A stretch of DNA of 64,000 nucleotides from Parvibaculaceae bacterium (GCA_019636015.1 JAHBYJ010000001.1:1116001-1180000), one strand, 5' to 3'. Numbered from the stretch's first letter, positions 1 through 8,459 are shown. Translations and numbers: made by a program. The notes: generated by a model not told the origin, from the letters alone.

Positions 1-1
1 C

Positions 2-820
2 TTCATCTTGCTTGCGGCCATGGCGATCTATGCCACGACCATGCCGGGCTTCGCCGAAGCCATGCGGTTCATGTTCGCCTTCGACTTCTCGGAGGTCACG
101 CCCGATACGGTTCTCGCCGCCATCGGCCAGGGCTTCTTTTCCGTCTCGATCGCGCTCGGCGCCATGATGACCTATGGCGCCTATCTCGATGAGGATGTCT
201 CCATCGGCCAGTCCGCCGTCTTCATCGCCGTGCTCGACACGGTGGTGGCGCTGCTTGCGGGCATCGCGATCTTTCCGCTCGTCTTCTCCTACGGGCTCGA
301 GCCGTCTTCGGGCCCCGGCCTCACCTTCATCACGCTCCCCATCGCCTTCGGCACGATCGGCAGCGGTATATTGATCGGCGGCGCCTTCTTCGTGCTGCTG
401 TCGGTCGCAGCAATCACCTCGGCCATTTCACTGCTGGAGCCGATTGTTGCCTGGATAGAGGAGGGGGTGAGCATTTCGCGCAAATGGCTGGCGCTCATCA
501 TCGGCGCGCTGGCCTGGGTCGCAGGTCTCGGCACTGTCTTCTCCTTCAACCTGTGGTCGGAGTTTCATCCGCTCGCCCGTTTCGGCCTGATGGAGAACAT
601 GACGCTTTTCGACGTGCTGGATTTCACCACCGCGAACCTCATCATGCCGACGGTCGGCCTCATGATCGCGCTTTTCGCGGGGTGGGTGCTTTCGGGGCCG
701 CAAGTGGCGGAGGCGCTCCATGCGGGCGGCAAGCCCTGGTTCCGCCTCTGGCGCTTCGCGCTCCGCTATGTCGCACCCTTCGGCGTGGTCTCGATCTTCG
801 TGGCTAACGTATTGATGTAG
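2..820 (+). CDS. Sodium-dependent (NSS/SNF family) transporter, C-terminal part
   Basis: The frame is open from the left edge, so the start lies outside the window and only about 272 residues are visible. They form roughly six hydrophobic segments with small-residue-rich helices, in the pattern of the C-terminal half of bacterial neurotransmitter:sodium symporters (LeuT fold, 10-12 TM helices), which take up amino acids or related solutes with Na+. The family assignment comes from overall resemblance of the helices and the loop containing PLVFSYGLEPSSGPGLTF. The substrate cannot be told. The gene ends 121 bases before the tRNA-His gene; I see no clear terminator. Confidence 0.82.
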   Translation, partial: FILLAAMAIYATTMPGFAEAMRFMFAFDFSEVTPDTVLAAIGQGFFSVSIALGAMMTYGAYLDEDVSIGQSAVFIAVLDTVVALLAGIAIFPLVFSYGLEPSSGPGLTFITLPIAFGTIGSGILIGGAFFVLLSVAAITSAISLLEPIVAWIEEGVSISRKWLALIIGALAWVAGLGTVFSFNLWSEFHPLARFGLMENMTLFDVLDFTTANLIMPTVGLMIALFAGWVLSGPQVAEALHAGGKPWFRLWRFALRYVAPFGVVSIFVANVLM

Positions 821-941
821 CGCAGTTTTGGAGAGCTTTCGGATTTTTGCTGCAGGCGCCTCCGCGGGCTTGTCATTCGGCCCCTGCTGAACTAGGTTCC
901 CGGCCATCGCGCGCGGTTATTTGCCGCCCCGCGGACCCCGT

Positions 942-1018
942 GCAGCCGTAGCTCAGCTGGTTAGAGCGCTAGATTGTGGATCTAGAGGTCCCCCGTTCGA
1001 TCCGGGGCGGCTGTACCA
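942..1018 (+). tRNA. tRNA-His (anticodon GTG)
   Basis: A complete cloverleaf with encoded CCA (1016-1018). The anticodon stem is CTAGA/TCTAG around the loop TTGTGGA, giving anticodon GTG. The D arm (GCTCAGCTGGTTAGAGC) and T loop (GTTCGATCC) are standard. The acceptor stem is GCAGCCG/CGGCTGT with a G1-U72 wobble. The base before G1 is T, not G, and the discriminator is A73 rather than C73. Most bacterial tRNA-His have G-1 and C73; a clade of alphaproteobacteria lost both, together with a divergent HisRS. A hisS of that type is at 49.2 kb in this window. Confidence 0.97.
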
Positions 1019-1029
1019 TTTCCCGGAAT

Positions 1030-1566
1030 TCAGTCCCCGATCGGCGTCTTCTCGATGAAGCCGCCGCCGAGAAGCTGGCCGACTTCCGCACCCCCGGCTG
1101 TCAGCGGCAAGATCACGCCATGAAGGGCGCGATTTTCGGTGGAAGTCCCGTGAATGGGAGTTCTGACGAAGATGGGCCGGGCGGCCGCGAGAGCGAGGCC
1201 TGCGACATCGAACCAGCGCTTGCGCAATTCGGCCGTCGTCTGGCCGGAGCCAGGCACTGGCTCCACTTCGGAAAAAAGTTCGCCGGACCGGTCCCGGCCG
1301 GTCCACTCCACAAGGCCGCTGCCGAACAGGCGAAACCGGAAATCGCGGCCACTATCGATAATCTCGATAATGCCGATCCAGGGCAGAAGCCTGGCGAGAT
1401 CGGAGGGTTGAATGTCGGCGCGGTCCGGCATTGACCGCTCGCCGCGCTTGCGGTTCCAGCACTCGAAAAGGGCGATGGCATCGGCATGCTCCGGCGCCGC
1501 AATGATCTCGATCGATGCGGCGGTGTCGATGCGGCGTGGCGCAAGTTCTCTTATGAACGAAGACAA
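1030..1566 (-). CDS. PAS_5 domain protein (alphaproteobacterial PAS-only protein)
   Basis: A 178-residue soluble protein. It carries a single PAS-like fold typical of the PAS_5 family (PF07310): a helix with a WNRKRGERSMPDR motif, a LLPWIGIIEI strand, a DFRFRLFGSGLVEWTGRD core and a C-terminal LLGGG strand. Family members are common in alphaproteobacteria; their ligand and partner are generally unknown. There is no output domain, so it probably works through protein-protein contact. The frame opens with TTG at 1566 and no good ribosome site is visible; the next in-frame ATG is inside the domain at residue 46, so the TTG or a close alternative is likely. It lies tail-to-tail with tRNA-His. Confidence 0.75.
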   Translation of the reverse strand: MSSFIRELAPRRIDTAASIEIIAAPEHADAIALFECWNRKRGERSMPDRADIQPSDLARLLPWIGIIEIIDSGRDFRFRLFGSGLVEWTGRDRSGELFSEVEPVPGSGQTTAELRKRWFDVAGLALAAARPIFVRTPIHGTSTENRALHGVILPLTAGGAEVGQLLGGGFIEKTPIGD

Positions 1567-1744
1567 GGGCCTGACCCCGATGGGCGTCCTGAACGACTCC
1601 TCACGGATTTTCGGCGATGCGGGTTAATTAAATCTGATGGGCGTCGGGGCATCTTGCGCCACCGCCGCCGTGTGTGTTTCCTTCTGGCACTGCCTTGTCC
1701 GAAACGCGGCTGCCCAAGCCGTCACACCTTCCGGGAAAAATGCA

Positions 1745-2410
1745 ATGAGCCTGACAGTCTACGGCGCAAGCCTCTCTCCCTTCGTGCGCAAGGTGCGCGT
1801 CTTCCTGTCCGAGAAGGGCGAGGTCTACAAGCTGGAGCAGGTAAACATCTTTCCGGCGCCCGACTGGTTTCTCGAAATCTCGCCGCTGAAGCGGATTCCC
1901 GTTCTCCGGGACGACAGCGTGGGTCCGGATGCGACGCTGCCCGACTCCTCGGCGATTTGCGGCTATCTCGAAAAGAAGTTTCCGTCGCCCGCTCTCTATC
2001 CCGCCGATGCCTTCGCTCATGGCAAGGCGCTCTGGTATGAGGAATATGCCGATTCCGACCTCGCAGGCGCCGTCGGCATGGGCGTCTTCCGGCCCATGGT
2101 CGTGAACCGGCTGATGGGCAAGGAGGCGGACAAGGCGACCGCCGACAAGACCTTCGCGGAAAAGCTCTCGGGCAATTTCGCCTGGCTCGACAAGGAAATC
2201 GGCACGAAAGAGTTCCTCGCGGGCCACGCCTTCTCGATTGCCGATATTTCGGTCGCGACCCATTTCGTGAACCTCACGCATGCCGGCTACCGGCCGGACG
2301 CCGGGGCCTACCCGAACCTGACCCGCTATCTCGCGGCCATCCACGCAAGACCCTCCTTTGCTGCCTGTATCGAGGAAGAGACCGGGCTCCTGAAGAAATT
2401 CGGCCTGTAA
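1745..2410 (+). CDS. Glutathione S-transferase family protein
   Basis: A 221-residue cytosolic protein with an N-terminal thioredoxin-like GST domain (about residues 1-85) and a helical C-terminal domain. The N-terminus reads LTVYGASLSPFVRKVRVFL, where Ser/Thr next to the cis-Pro region serves the glutathione site. LKRIPVL holds the conserved cis-proline, and PDSSAICGYLE is the gamma-glutamyl-binding motif. GSTs conjugate or reduce electrophilic substrates with glutathione. I chose ATG 1745 because it begins the fold; upstream in-frame codons add 36 residues with no domain. The substrate is unknown. It stands alone, 91 bases upstream of the acyl-CoA synthetase. Confidence 0.9.
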   Translation: MSLTVYGASLSPFVRKVRVFLSEKGEVYKLEQVNIFPAPDWFLEISPLKRIPVLRDDSVGPDATLPDSSAICGYLEKKFPSPALYPADAFAHGKALWYEEYADSDLAGAVGMGVFRPMVVNRLMGKEADKATADKTFAEKLSGNFAWLDKEIGTKEFLAGHAFSIADISVATHFVNLTHAGYRPDAGAYPNLTRYLAAIHARPSFAACIEEETGLLKKFGL

Positions 2411-2501
2411 GGCTCCCGCTTCCCGTCCGCCGTCAAAAGCGGTATGTGTCGGAAAACGCGACGGCAAGCGCCGTCCATAATGACATTCAGGGAGACGAAA
2501 A

Positions 2502-4253
2502 ATGGCCGAGAACGCCAGCAAATGGCCCGCCATGACCATCGAGGAGGCGCATGCCTTCCTCACCGCGCCGGGCACGCCCTTCGAGATGGAGACGGTGGAC
2601 ATCCGCGGCGTTCCCATCCGCACCTACAAGGGCACGCCGCCCTCGCTCCGCGCGATCTTCGATCTCGGCCGCGCGCATGGTGAAAAGGAATTCATCATCT
2701 ATGAGGGGGAGCGCCTCTCCTACGAAAACCACTACCGTGCCGCCACCGCCTTCGGCCGCGTGCTGAAGGAGAAGTATGGTGTGAAGAAGGGCGACCGCGT
2801 CGCCCTCATCATGCGCAACTTCCCCGAATGGTCGATTGTCTTCTGGGCGATTGCCGCGATCGGCGGCGTCATCGTGCCGCTCAATGCCTGGGGCACGGGG
2901 CCTGAACTCGAATATGGCATCACGGATTCGGGTTCGAAGGTCGTCATCGTCGACCATGAACGGCTCGACCGCATCCGCCCGCATCTGAAGGCGCTGGGGC
3001 TCGATGGCCTTGTCGCGGTACGCACGCCGGCAGAAGAACTGGGTGTCGCCGAAGCCTTCGAGACGCTGGTCGGCAAGCCCGGCGACTATCCAAATCTCCC
3101 GGCCGATGCGCTGCCCGATCCCGGACTTCACCCGGAAGACGATGCCACGATCTTCTACACCTCGGGCACGACGGGAAAGCCGAAAGGCGCGCTTGGCACA
3201 CAGCGCAACATCTGCACCAACCTGATGAACGCCCTGCTCGGCGGCGCGCGCTCTTTCCTCCGCCGGGGCGAAGTGCCGCCCGCGGCCGATCCCAATGCGC
3301 CGCAGCGCGTGACGCTTCTTTCGGTGCCGCTCTTCCACGCGACAGGCTGCCATTCGATCCTCGTCGGCACCTATGCGAGCGGCGGCAAGCTCGTCATCAT
3401 CCACAAGTGGAATCCCGAGCAGGCTCTCGAATTGATCGAGCGCGAACGGGTAACAAGCTTTGGCGGTGTGCCCGCGATGGTCTGGCAGGTGCTTGAGTCG
3501 CCCGATTTTGCGACACGCGACACGTCGAGCGTCGAGTCGATCGGCTATGGTGGCGCGCCCTCCGCACCCGATCTCGTGACGCGCATCAAGAAGCAGTTTC
3601 CGAAGTGCCAGCCGTCGAACGGCTATGGCCTCACCGAAACCTCGGCCATCACCACGCAGAACCTCGCAGAGGACTACATCGCAAAGCCGGACAGCGCGGG
3701 CGTCGCCGTGCCCGTCTGCGACATCAAGGTCGTAGACGAGAAGGGCAATGAGCTGCCGCGCGGCCAGGTGGGCGAACTCTGGATCAGGGGCCCGAATGTC
3801 GTGAAGGGCTACTGGAACAAGCCGGAAGCAACCGCCGCCGCCATTACCGAAGGCGCCTGGTTCCATTCGGGCGACCTCGTGCGCATGGACGATGAAGGCT
3901 TCGTCTATATTCTCGACCGCGCCAAGGACATGCTGATCCGCGGCGGTGAGAACATCTACTGCGTCGAGGTGGAAGACGCACTCTACGCGCATCCCGCCGT
4001 GATGGACGCTGCCGTCGTCGCCATTCCGCACAAGGTTCTGGGCGAGGAAGTCGGCGCCATCGTGCAGGTCGCGCCCGGCAAGCAGGTGAGCGAAGAGGAG
4101 CTCCGCGCCCATGTTGGCAAGCTGCTTGCCGCCTTCAAGGTGCCGGTCAAGATCGAGCTTCGCCACGAACCGCTGCCGCGCAATCCGAACGGCAAGATTC
4201 TGAAAACCGTGCTCCGCGAGGACATGAAGAAATATTCGAAGGACGCGGCCTGA
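2502..4253 (+). CDS. AMP-dependent acyl-CoA synthetase (class I adenylate-forming)
   Basis: A 583-residue enzyme that activates a carboxylic acid through an acyl-adenylate to acyl-CoA. The ATP-binding motif YTSGTTGKPKGA lies near residue 218, the A5-type motif NGYGLTETSA follows in the middle, and the hinge/A8 region reads RAKDMLIRGGENIYCVEVE. The C-terminal NPNGKILK places the catalytic lysine at K565. The length is usual for medium- or long-chain fatty acid or aryl acid ligases; chain length cannot be judged. A ribosome site (GGAGA) sits just before the ATG. It is followed by a strong terminator, so the SDR downstream is a separate unit. The next genes (SDR, crotonase) suggest fatty or aliphatic acid breakdown. 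Confidence 0.93.
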   Translation: MAENASKWPAMTIEEAHAFLTAPGTPFEMETVDIRGVPIRTYKGTPPSLRAIFDLGRAHGEKEFIIYEGERLSYENHYRAATAFGRVLKEKYGVKKGDRVALIMRNFPEWSIVFWAIAAIGGVIVPLNAWGTGPELEYGITDSGSKVVIVDHERLDRIRPHLKALGLDGLVAVRTPAEELGVAEAFETLVGKPGDYPNLPADALPDPGLHPEDDATIFYTSGTTGKPKGALGTQRNICTNLMNALLGGARSFLRRGEVPPAADPNAPQRVTLLSVPLFHATGCHSILVGTYASGGKLVIIHKWNPEQALELIERERVTSFGGVPAMVWQVLESPDFATRDTSSVESIGYGGAPSAPDLVTRIKKQFPKCQPSNGYGLTETSAITTQNLAEDYIAKPDSAGVAVPVCDIKVVDEKGNELPRGQVGELWIRGPNVVKGYWNKPEATAAAITEGAWFHSGDLVRMDDEGFVYILDRAKDMLIRGGENIYCVEVEDALYAHPAVMDAAVVAIPHKVLGEEVGAIVQVAPGKQVSEEELRAHVGKLLAAFKVPVKIELRHEPLPRNPNGKILKTVLREDMKKYSKDAA

Positions 4254-4299
4254 TTTAGCCGCCATCTGCCGCAGCGTCAGCGCGGCTCGAACGCAAAAA

Positions 4300-4336
4300 G
4301 CCGCCCGGGCATGGAAATCCCGGGCGGCTTCTTTAT
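4300..4336 (+). terminator. Rho-independent terminator after the acyl-CoA synthetase
   Basis: A 10-bp perfect stem GCCGCCCGGG (4300-4309) / CCCGGGCGGC (4319-4328) with a 9-base loop, followed by TTCTTTAT. It is placed 47 bases after the stop codon at 4253. Confidence 0.85.
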
Positions 4337-4383
4337 GCTCGGCGCCATAAAAACATCCCGAAGAAATACCGAGGAGACGTCCC

Positions 4384-5157
4384 ATGAAGATTTCACTGGA
4401 AGGCCGGGTGGCCCTTGTCACCGGCGCGAGCCGCGGCATTGGCCGCGCCATCGCCATCGCGCTTGCCGAAGCAGGCGCAGACATCGCGGTCAACTACCGC
4501 CGCGACGAAGACGCCGCGCAGGAAACCGTTGCCGCCATCGAAAAGCTCGGCCGCAAAGCGCGCGCCTATTCGGCATCGGTCGAGAATTTCGAGGAAGACC
4601 AGAAGATGGTCGCCGACGTGCTGAAGGATTTCGGCTCCATCGGCATCCTCGTCAACAATGCGGGCATCGCCTCGCGCGGCCAGACGGTGGCGGACACCGA
4701 TCCGCTGGAGCTCGAGCGCGTGCTCCGCGTCCATGCCATGGCACCGCATTTCATGTCGAAACTCGTCCTGCCGCATATGCGGAAAGAAAAGCGCGGCGAC
4801 ATCATCATCATCTCGTCGGTCGCAACGCTTTCGATGTCGGCGAATGGCGGGCCCTACAATATGGGCAAGGCGGCGGCGGAAGCGCTCGCCCTCACGCTCG
4901 CCAAGGAAGAGCGGCAACACGGCATCCGCACGAATATCGTTGCCCCCGGCCTCACCGCGACCGACATGGGCTCGCGCCTCGCCGCCGCCCGCGCCGGCAA
5001 GAAGGGCATGGATATTCACGAACTCGATGCACGCCAGCCCTTCGGCCATGTCTGCGAGCCGGAAGAGGTGGCGGCAGCCGTCGTCTATCTCGTCTCCGAC
5101 GCGAACCCTTACGCGAACGGACAGAAGATCAACATCGACGGCGGCGGCCCGATGTAG
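4384..5157 (+). CDS. SDR family NAD(P)-dependent oxidoreductase
   Basis: A 257-residue classical short-chain dehydrogenase/reductase. It shows the TGASRGIG nucleotide motif (13-20), NNAG (91-94), catalytic Ser near 144, and Tyr158/Lys162 in YNMGK. The C-terminal NIDGGGPM is typical of FabG-like enzymes. NYRR after the second strand suggests NADP(H) preference. It probably oxidises or reduces a hydroxy- or keto-acyl-CoA or alcohol; the substrate is unknown. A clear ribosome site (GAGGAGA) precedes ATG 4384. It sits between an acyl-CoA synthetase and a crotonase but is isolated from both by hairpins, so shared function is inferred from neighbourhood only. Confidence 0.92.
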   Translation: MKISLEGRVALVTGASRGIGRAIAIALAEAGADIAVNYRRDEDAAQETVAAIEKLGRKARAYSASVENFEEDQKMVADVLKDFGSIGILVNNAGIASRGQTVADTDPLELERVLRVHAMAPHFMSKLVLPHMRKEKRGDIIIISSVATLSMSANGGPYNMGKAAAEALALTLAKEERQHGIRTNIVAPGLTATDMGSRLAAARAGKKGMDIHELDARQPFGHVCEPEEVAAAVVYLVSDANPYANGQKINIDGGGPM

Positions 5158-5166
5158 TTGGCTTTC

Positions 5167-5196
5167 CCCGGCTCCGGTTCCGGAGCCGGGTATTTT
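5167..5196 (+). terminator. Terminator hairpin between SDR and crotonase genes
   Basis: A 9-bp stem CCCGGCTCC (5167-5175) / GGAGCCGGG (5182-5190) with loop GGTTCC, followed by TATTTT. It lies ten bases after the SDR stop codon. Some readthrough into the crotonase gene is possible because the T-run is short. Confidence 0.7.
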
Positions 5197-5217
5197 CCGT
5201 TCCGAGGGAGGAAGGCG

Positions 5218-6060
5218 ATGACCGGCTTCGACACGCTGCTCTACGAAACCCCCGCGCCGCATGTCGCGCGCATCGTGCTCAATCGGCCCGACACGCGGAA
5301 CGCGCAGGATACGAAACTCCTCTATGAACTGAACGACGCCTTCGACAAGGCCGCGCAAGACAATGATGTGAAGGTCATAATCCTTGCCGCGACCGGTCCG
5401 CATTTTTCCTCCGGCCACGACCTTCGCGAGCGCGATGCCCATGCAGCGATGAAGGATTACCGCACGGTCGGAACATGGTGCGGTTTCGAGTGCGCGGGCG
5501 CGGAAGCGCAAATGGCGCGCGAAAAGGAAATCTATATCGGCTTCAGCGAACGCTGGCGGAACATACCGAAGCCCACCATCGCCGAAGTGCAGGGCAAGTG
5601 CATTGCGGGCGGGCTCATGCTCGTCTGGCCTTGCGACATTATCGTGGCGGCGGAAGATGCAATGTTCCTCGACAACACGGTGGCGATGGGTGTCGGCGGC
5701 GCGGAGTTCTTCAACCATCCCTGGGAGCTTGGTGTCCGGAAGGCGAAGGAACTTCTTTTTACCGCCGAATGGCTGACCGCTGCCGATGCGGAAAAGCTGG
5801 GCATGGTGAACCATGTCGTGCCGACCGGGGAACTTGCGAATTTCACGCTCGCCCTGGCGAAGAAGATCGCGGAAAAGCCGCTCTTCGCGCTGAAGCTCGC
5901 CAAGGAAGCGGTGAACGCGGCGCAGGACGCGCAGGGCCGCAATTCCGCCATGCAGACTGCCTTTGCGCTTCACCAGCTTGCCCACAGCCACAACATGCAG
6001 GTCCATGGTATGTTGATCGACCCGACAGGCATTTCCCCTGCCGTCCGCCGGAAAGGATGA
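5218..6060 (+). CDS. Enoyl-CoA hydratase/isomerase family protein (crotonase fold)
   Basis: A 280-residue crotonase-fold protein. The first oxyanion-hole segment is HFSSGHDLRERD and the second is AEVQGKCIAGGLMLVWPCD. An insert (about residues 78-110) separates them, making the protein longer than the 258-residue norm. The region after FLDNTVAMGVGG does not show the paired catalytic glutamates of classic enoyl-CoA hydratase, so it may be a hydratase-like isomerase, hydrolase or decarboxylase acting on acyl-CoA. ATG 5218 is preceded by GAGGGAGGAAGG, an excellent ribosome site. The stop codon is only four bases before the copper promoter. Confidence 0.88.
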   Translation: MTGFDTLLYETPAPHVARIVLNRPDTRNAQDTKLLYELNDAFDKAAQDNDVKVIILAATGPHFSSGHDLRERDAHAAMKDYRTVGTWCGFECAGAEAQMAREKEIYIGFSERWRNIPKPTIAEVQGKCIAGGLMLVWPCDIIVAAEDAMFLDNTVAMGVGGAEFFNHPWELGVRKAKELLFTAEWLTAADAEKLGMVNHVVPTGELANFTLALAKKIAEKPLFALKLAKEAVNAAQDAQGRNSAMQTAFALHQLAHSHNMQVHGMLIDPTGISPAVRRKG

Positions 6061-6064
6061 GGTC

Positions 6065-6095
6065 TTGACCTTCCACCCGCTGGAAGGTCCATATT
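6065..6095 (+). promoter_or_regulatory. CueR/MerR-type copper-responsive promoter
   Basis: A -35 box TTGACC (6065-6070) and -10 box CATATT (6090-6095) are separated by 19 bp, the over-long spacing typical of MerR-family activated promoters. The spacer holds a perfect 9-bp inverted repeat GACCTTCCA (6067-6075) / TGGAAGGTC (6081-6089), almost identical to the CueR site of the E. coli copA promoter. It drives the copL-like/copA/copB genes. The predicted start point falls on or next to the ATG at 6102. No cueR gene is in the window, so the regulator must be elsewhere. Confidence 0.88.
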
Positions 6096-6101
6096 TCACC
6101 T

Positions 6102-6500
6102 ATGCGTTGGCTCAGGCTACAGCTCCCATTTCTCTATCTTGCAAGCGTCCTGCTTGCGGGCGCCTTGCCCTGTGCGGGCCCCGCTGCAGCGGGCGAGGCC
6201 GCCCCCGCGCATCAGGAACATGCCCACCACGTTCATCATGCTGCGCATGAAGCGCCCGAGCCGCCCTGCCACTCGGGTGAGGCCGTCTGCGATTGCAAGG
6301 CCCCGGCCGGAGAGACGCAGGCGACCGCCAAGCCGCGCGACGAAATAGCTGCTGCGGCCCTTCCGGGCAATGGCGGCGGGACGGTCCCGGGCCATGCCTT
6401 CTTCCAGATCGCTCAACGAAACGATCCGCCTGAGCGGCCATCGCTCCCGGTTTCGCTCTATGACGGCATCCATGGCCGTGCCGCTCGTCTGTTGATCTAG
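6102..6500 (+). CDS. CopL-like small exported His/Cys-rich copper protein
   Basis: A 132-residue protein with a signal peptide (about residues 1-31, cleavage near GPAAAG). It has a metal-binding patch at about residues 36-66 with repeated HxxH pairs (HAHHVHHAAH) and the cysteines in PPCHSGEAVCDC. The rest is low-complexity and unrecognised. Its size, export signal, His/Cys content and place directly before copA-copB match CopL of Xanthomonas, which is needed for copper-induced copAB expression. No ribosome site precedes ATG 6102 and the promoter predicts a start at about that base, so translation may be leaderless. The link to CopL rests on layout and composition, not on alignment. Confidence 0.72.
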   Translation: MRWLRLQLPFLYLASVLLAGALPCAGPAAAGEAAPAHQEHAHHVHHAAHEAPEPPCHSGEAVCDCKAPAGETQATAKPRDEIAAAALPGNGGGTVPGHAFFQIAQRNDPPERPSLPVSLYDGIHGRAARLLI

Positions 6501-6563
6501 ACCTCTCTCCCTCCGATGTCCGGCGCCTTTGCGCGCCTTCATTCCGGCAATGAGGAGAGAGAC

Positions 6564-8459
6564 ATGATTTCCGTTCACAACTATCTGGCTGCCGCCGCGC
6601 TGCTGATCGCCGCAGCCTTTCCCGCCCATGCGGGCGAGTACCGCCTCACCGTATCCACTGCGGCTGTCGAGGTGGATGGCCGCACTGTCGAGAAAATGAC
6701 GGTCAATGGAAGCATTCCCGGCCCGGTATTGCACTTCACCGAGGGCGAGCAGGCGACCATTACCGTCACCAACGAAACCAGCGAAAAGACATCCGTGCAC
6801 TGGCACGGCATTCTGCTGCCCGGCGTGATGGACGGTTCCCCGGGCTTCAATGGCTTCATGGGTATCGCGCCCGGCGAGTCCTACACCTACACATTCAACA
6901 TCCGTCAGAGCGGCACCTACTGGTATCACAGCCATTCCGGCACGCAGGACCAGAGCGTCCTCGGCGCCATTGTGATTGATCCCGCCGCTCCGCCGTCCGC
7001 CGTCACGGATCGCGACCATGTCGTCCTGTTGAGCGACATCACGCCGGAGGATTCCGATCAGGTGCTGCGCAACCTGAAGGCCGATCCCGGCTTCTACAAC
7101 TACAGCAAGCGCACGCTCGGCGATTTCTTCCGCGATGCGCGCCGCGATGGTCTTGGTGCCGCATGGGGCGACCGGCTTGCCTGGGGCGAGATGCGCATGG
7201 ACCCGACCGACCTTGCCGATGTCACCGGCTATTCATTCCTGGTGAACGGCAGGACGCCGCAGGAAAACGAGACCTTCCTCTATTCGGCGGGTGAGAAGGT
7301 GAGGCTTCGCCTCATCAACGGTTCGGCCATGACGATCTTCGACGTGCGGATTCCGGGCGCGAAGATGAAGGTCGTAGCATCGGATGGAAATGACGTTCAT
7401 CCCGTCATCGTCGATGAACTGCGCATCGGCGTTGCCGAGCGTTATGACGTGATCGTGGAACCGGCAGGCGGAGAGCCGCTCGCGATTTTTGCCGAATCCA
7501 TCGACCGCACGGGCTATGCCCGCGCGACGCTGGCAACGGCGCCCGGCATGGAAGCGGCGATACCGGCCATGCGCCCCCGCGCCTTGCTGAGCATGGCCGA
7601 TATGGGCATGGCGCATGGCGAACACGGTTCCCACGGCGATCATGGGCAGCAGGAGAGCGATCCGCACGATGGCCACATGGATCATGGCGCGGGCGGCCAT
7701 GGTCATGACGGCGAGCACATGGATCACGGCGACGGGCACATGATGGACGGACATGACGGTCATCACATGAACCATGGCCCCGGTCAGCATCAGAACCACG
7801 ATCGGCAGCAGAACAAGGGACATGAAGGCCATGGCGATCATGGCAGCCATATGCATGACGGAGTGAAAGTCTCCGCCGCACCTGAACCGGAGGCCCGCCC
7901 GGTCGGCTGGGCGTCCGGCTTTCCCCCTGGCGCGAAGGTGCTCGCCTATGAGGATCTGCGCCGCCATCACGCCCATGCCGACAACCGCGCCCCCGACCGG
8001 ACGGTCGAGCTTCGTCTCACCGGCAACATGGAGCGCTATGTCTGGACGTTGAACGACCGGCGCTTCCACGAAGCATCGCCGATCCGCGTGCGCTATGGCG
8101 AGCGGGTGCGGATCAGTTTCGTGAACGAAACCATGATGGCGCATCCGATGCACCTTCACGGCATGTTCTTCGAACTGGAAAACGGCTCGGCGGCGCATCG
8201 TCCGCTCAAGGACACGGTGATCGTGCCGCCCGGCAAATCCGTCTCCGTGATCCTGACCGCACGCGAAGTGGGCGCCTGGCCGCTCCACTGTCACCTGCTT
8301 TATCACATGGTCTCCGGCATGATGACGGCCTTCATCGTCGAGCCGCCGGAAACTGCCGATACCGGCCTCACGCGCGACGGCGCTGTCGTCCCGCTTGCCG
8401 TTTCGCATGATGGTGCCGCAGCTCGTCGAGGCGGCCATGCCGGCCATGGAGGCATCTGA
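6564..8459 (+). CDS. copA: Periplasmic multicopper oxidase, copper resistance protein A
   Basis: A 631-residue periplasmic oxidase that converts Cu(I) to the less toxic Cu(II). A signal peptide (ending AAAFPAHAG) is followed by three cupredoxin regions. Copper ligands are visible in HWHG (79-82), YWYHSHSG (about 117-124), HPMHLHG (527-533) and the type-1 site HCHLLYHMVSGM (575-586). Residues about 345-435 are a long insertion very rich in His, Met, Gly and Asp, likely a copper-storing or sensing loop. ATG 6564 was chosen because GAGGAGAGAG precedes it and the signal peptide starts there. It follows the copL-like gene by 63 bases and overlaps copB by one base. Confidence 0.95.
   Translation: MISVHNYLAAAALLIAAAFPAHAGEYRLTVSTAAVEVDGRTVEKMTVNGSIPGPVLHFTEGEQATITVTNETSEKTSVHWHGILLPGVMDGSPGFNGFMGIAPGESYTYTFNIRQSGTYWYHSHSGTQDQSVLGAIVIDPAAPPSAVTDRDHVVLLSDITPEDSDQVLRNLKADPGFYNYSKRTLGDFFRDARRDGLGAAWGDRLAWGEMRMDPTDLADVTGYSFLVNGRTPQENETFLYSAGEKVRLRLINGSAMTIFDVRIPGAKMKVVASDGNDVHPVIVDELRIGVAERYDVIVEPAGGEPLAIFAESIDRTGYARATLATAPGMEAAIPAMRPRALLSMADMGMAHGEHGSHGDHGQQESDPHDGHMDHGAGGHGHDGEHMDHGDGHMMDGHDGHHMNHGPGQHQNHDRQQNKGHEGHGDHGSHMHDGVKVSAAPEPEARPVGWASGFPPGAKVLAYEDLRRHHAHADNRAPDRTVELRLTGNMERYVWTLNDRRFHEASPIRVRYGERVRISFVNETMMAHPMHLHGMFFELENGSAAHRPLKDTVIVPPGKSVSVILTAREVGAWPLHCHLLYHMVSGMMTAFIVEPPETADTGLTRDGAVVPLAVSHDGAAARRGGHAGHGGI

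Noticed and set aside
821..1029. Integration site at tRNA-His
   Set aside because: No repeated tRNA 3' end, integrase or change in base composition is seen nearby.
2487..4493. Long open frames on the strand opposite the acyl-CoA synthetase and elsewhere
   Set aside because: High GC makes long antisense frames common. This one has no fold-like sequence, is rich in Arg and His, and lies over a gene with clear motifs.
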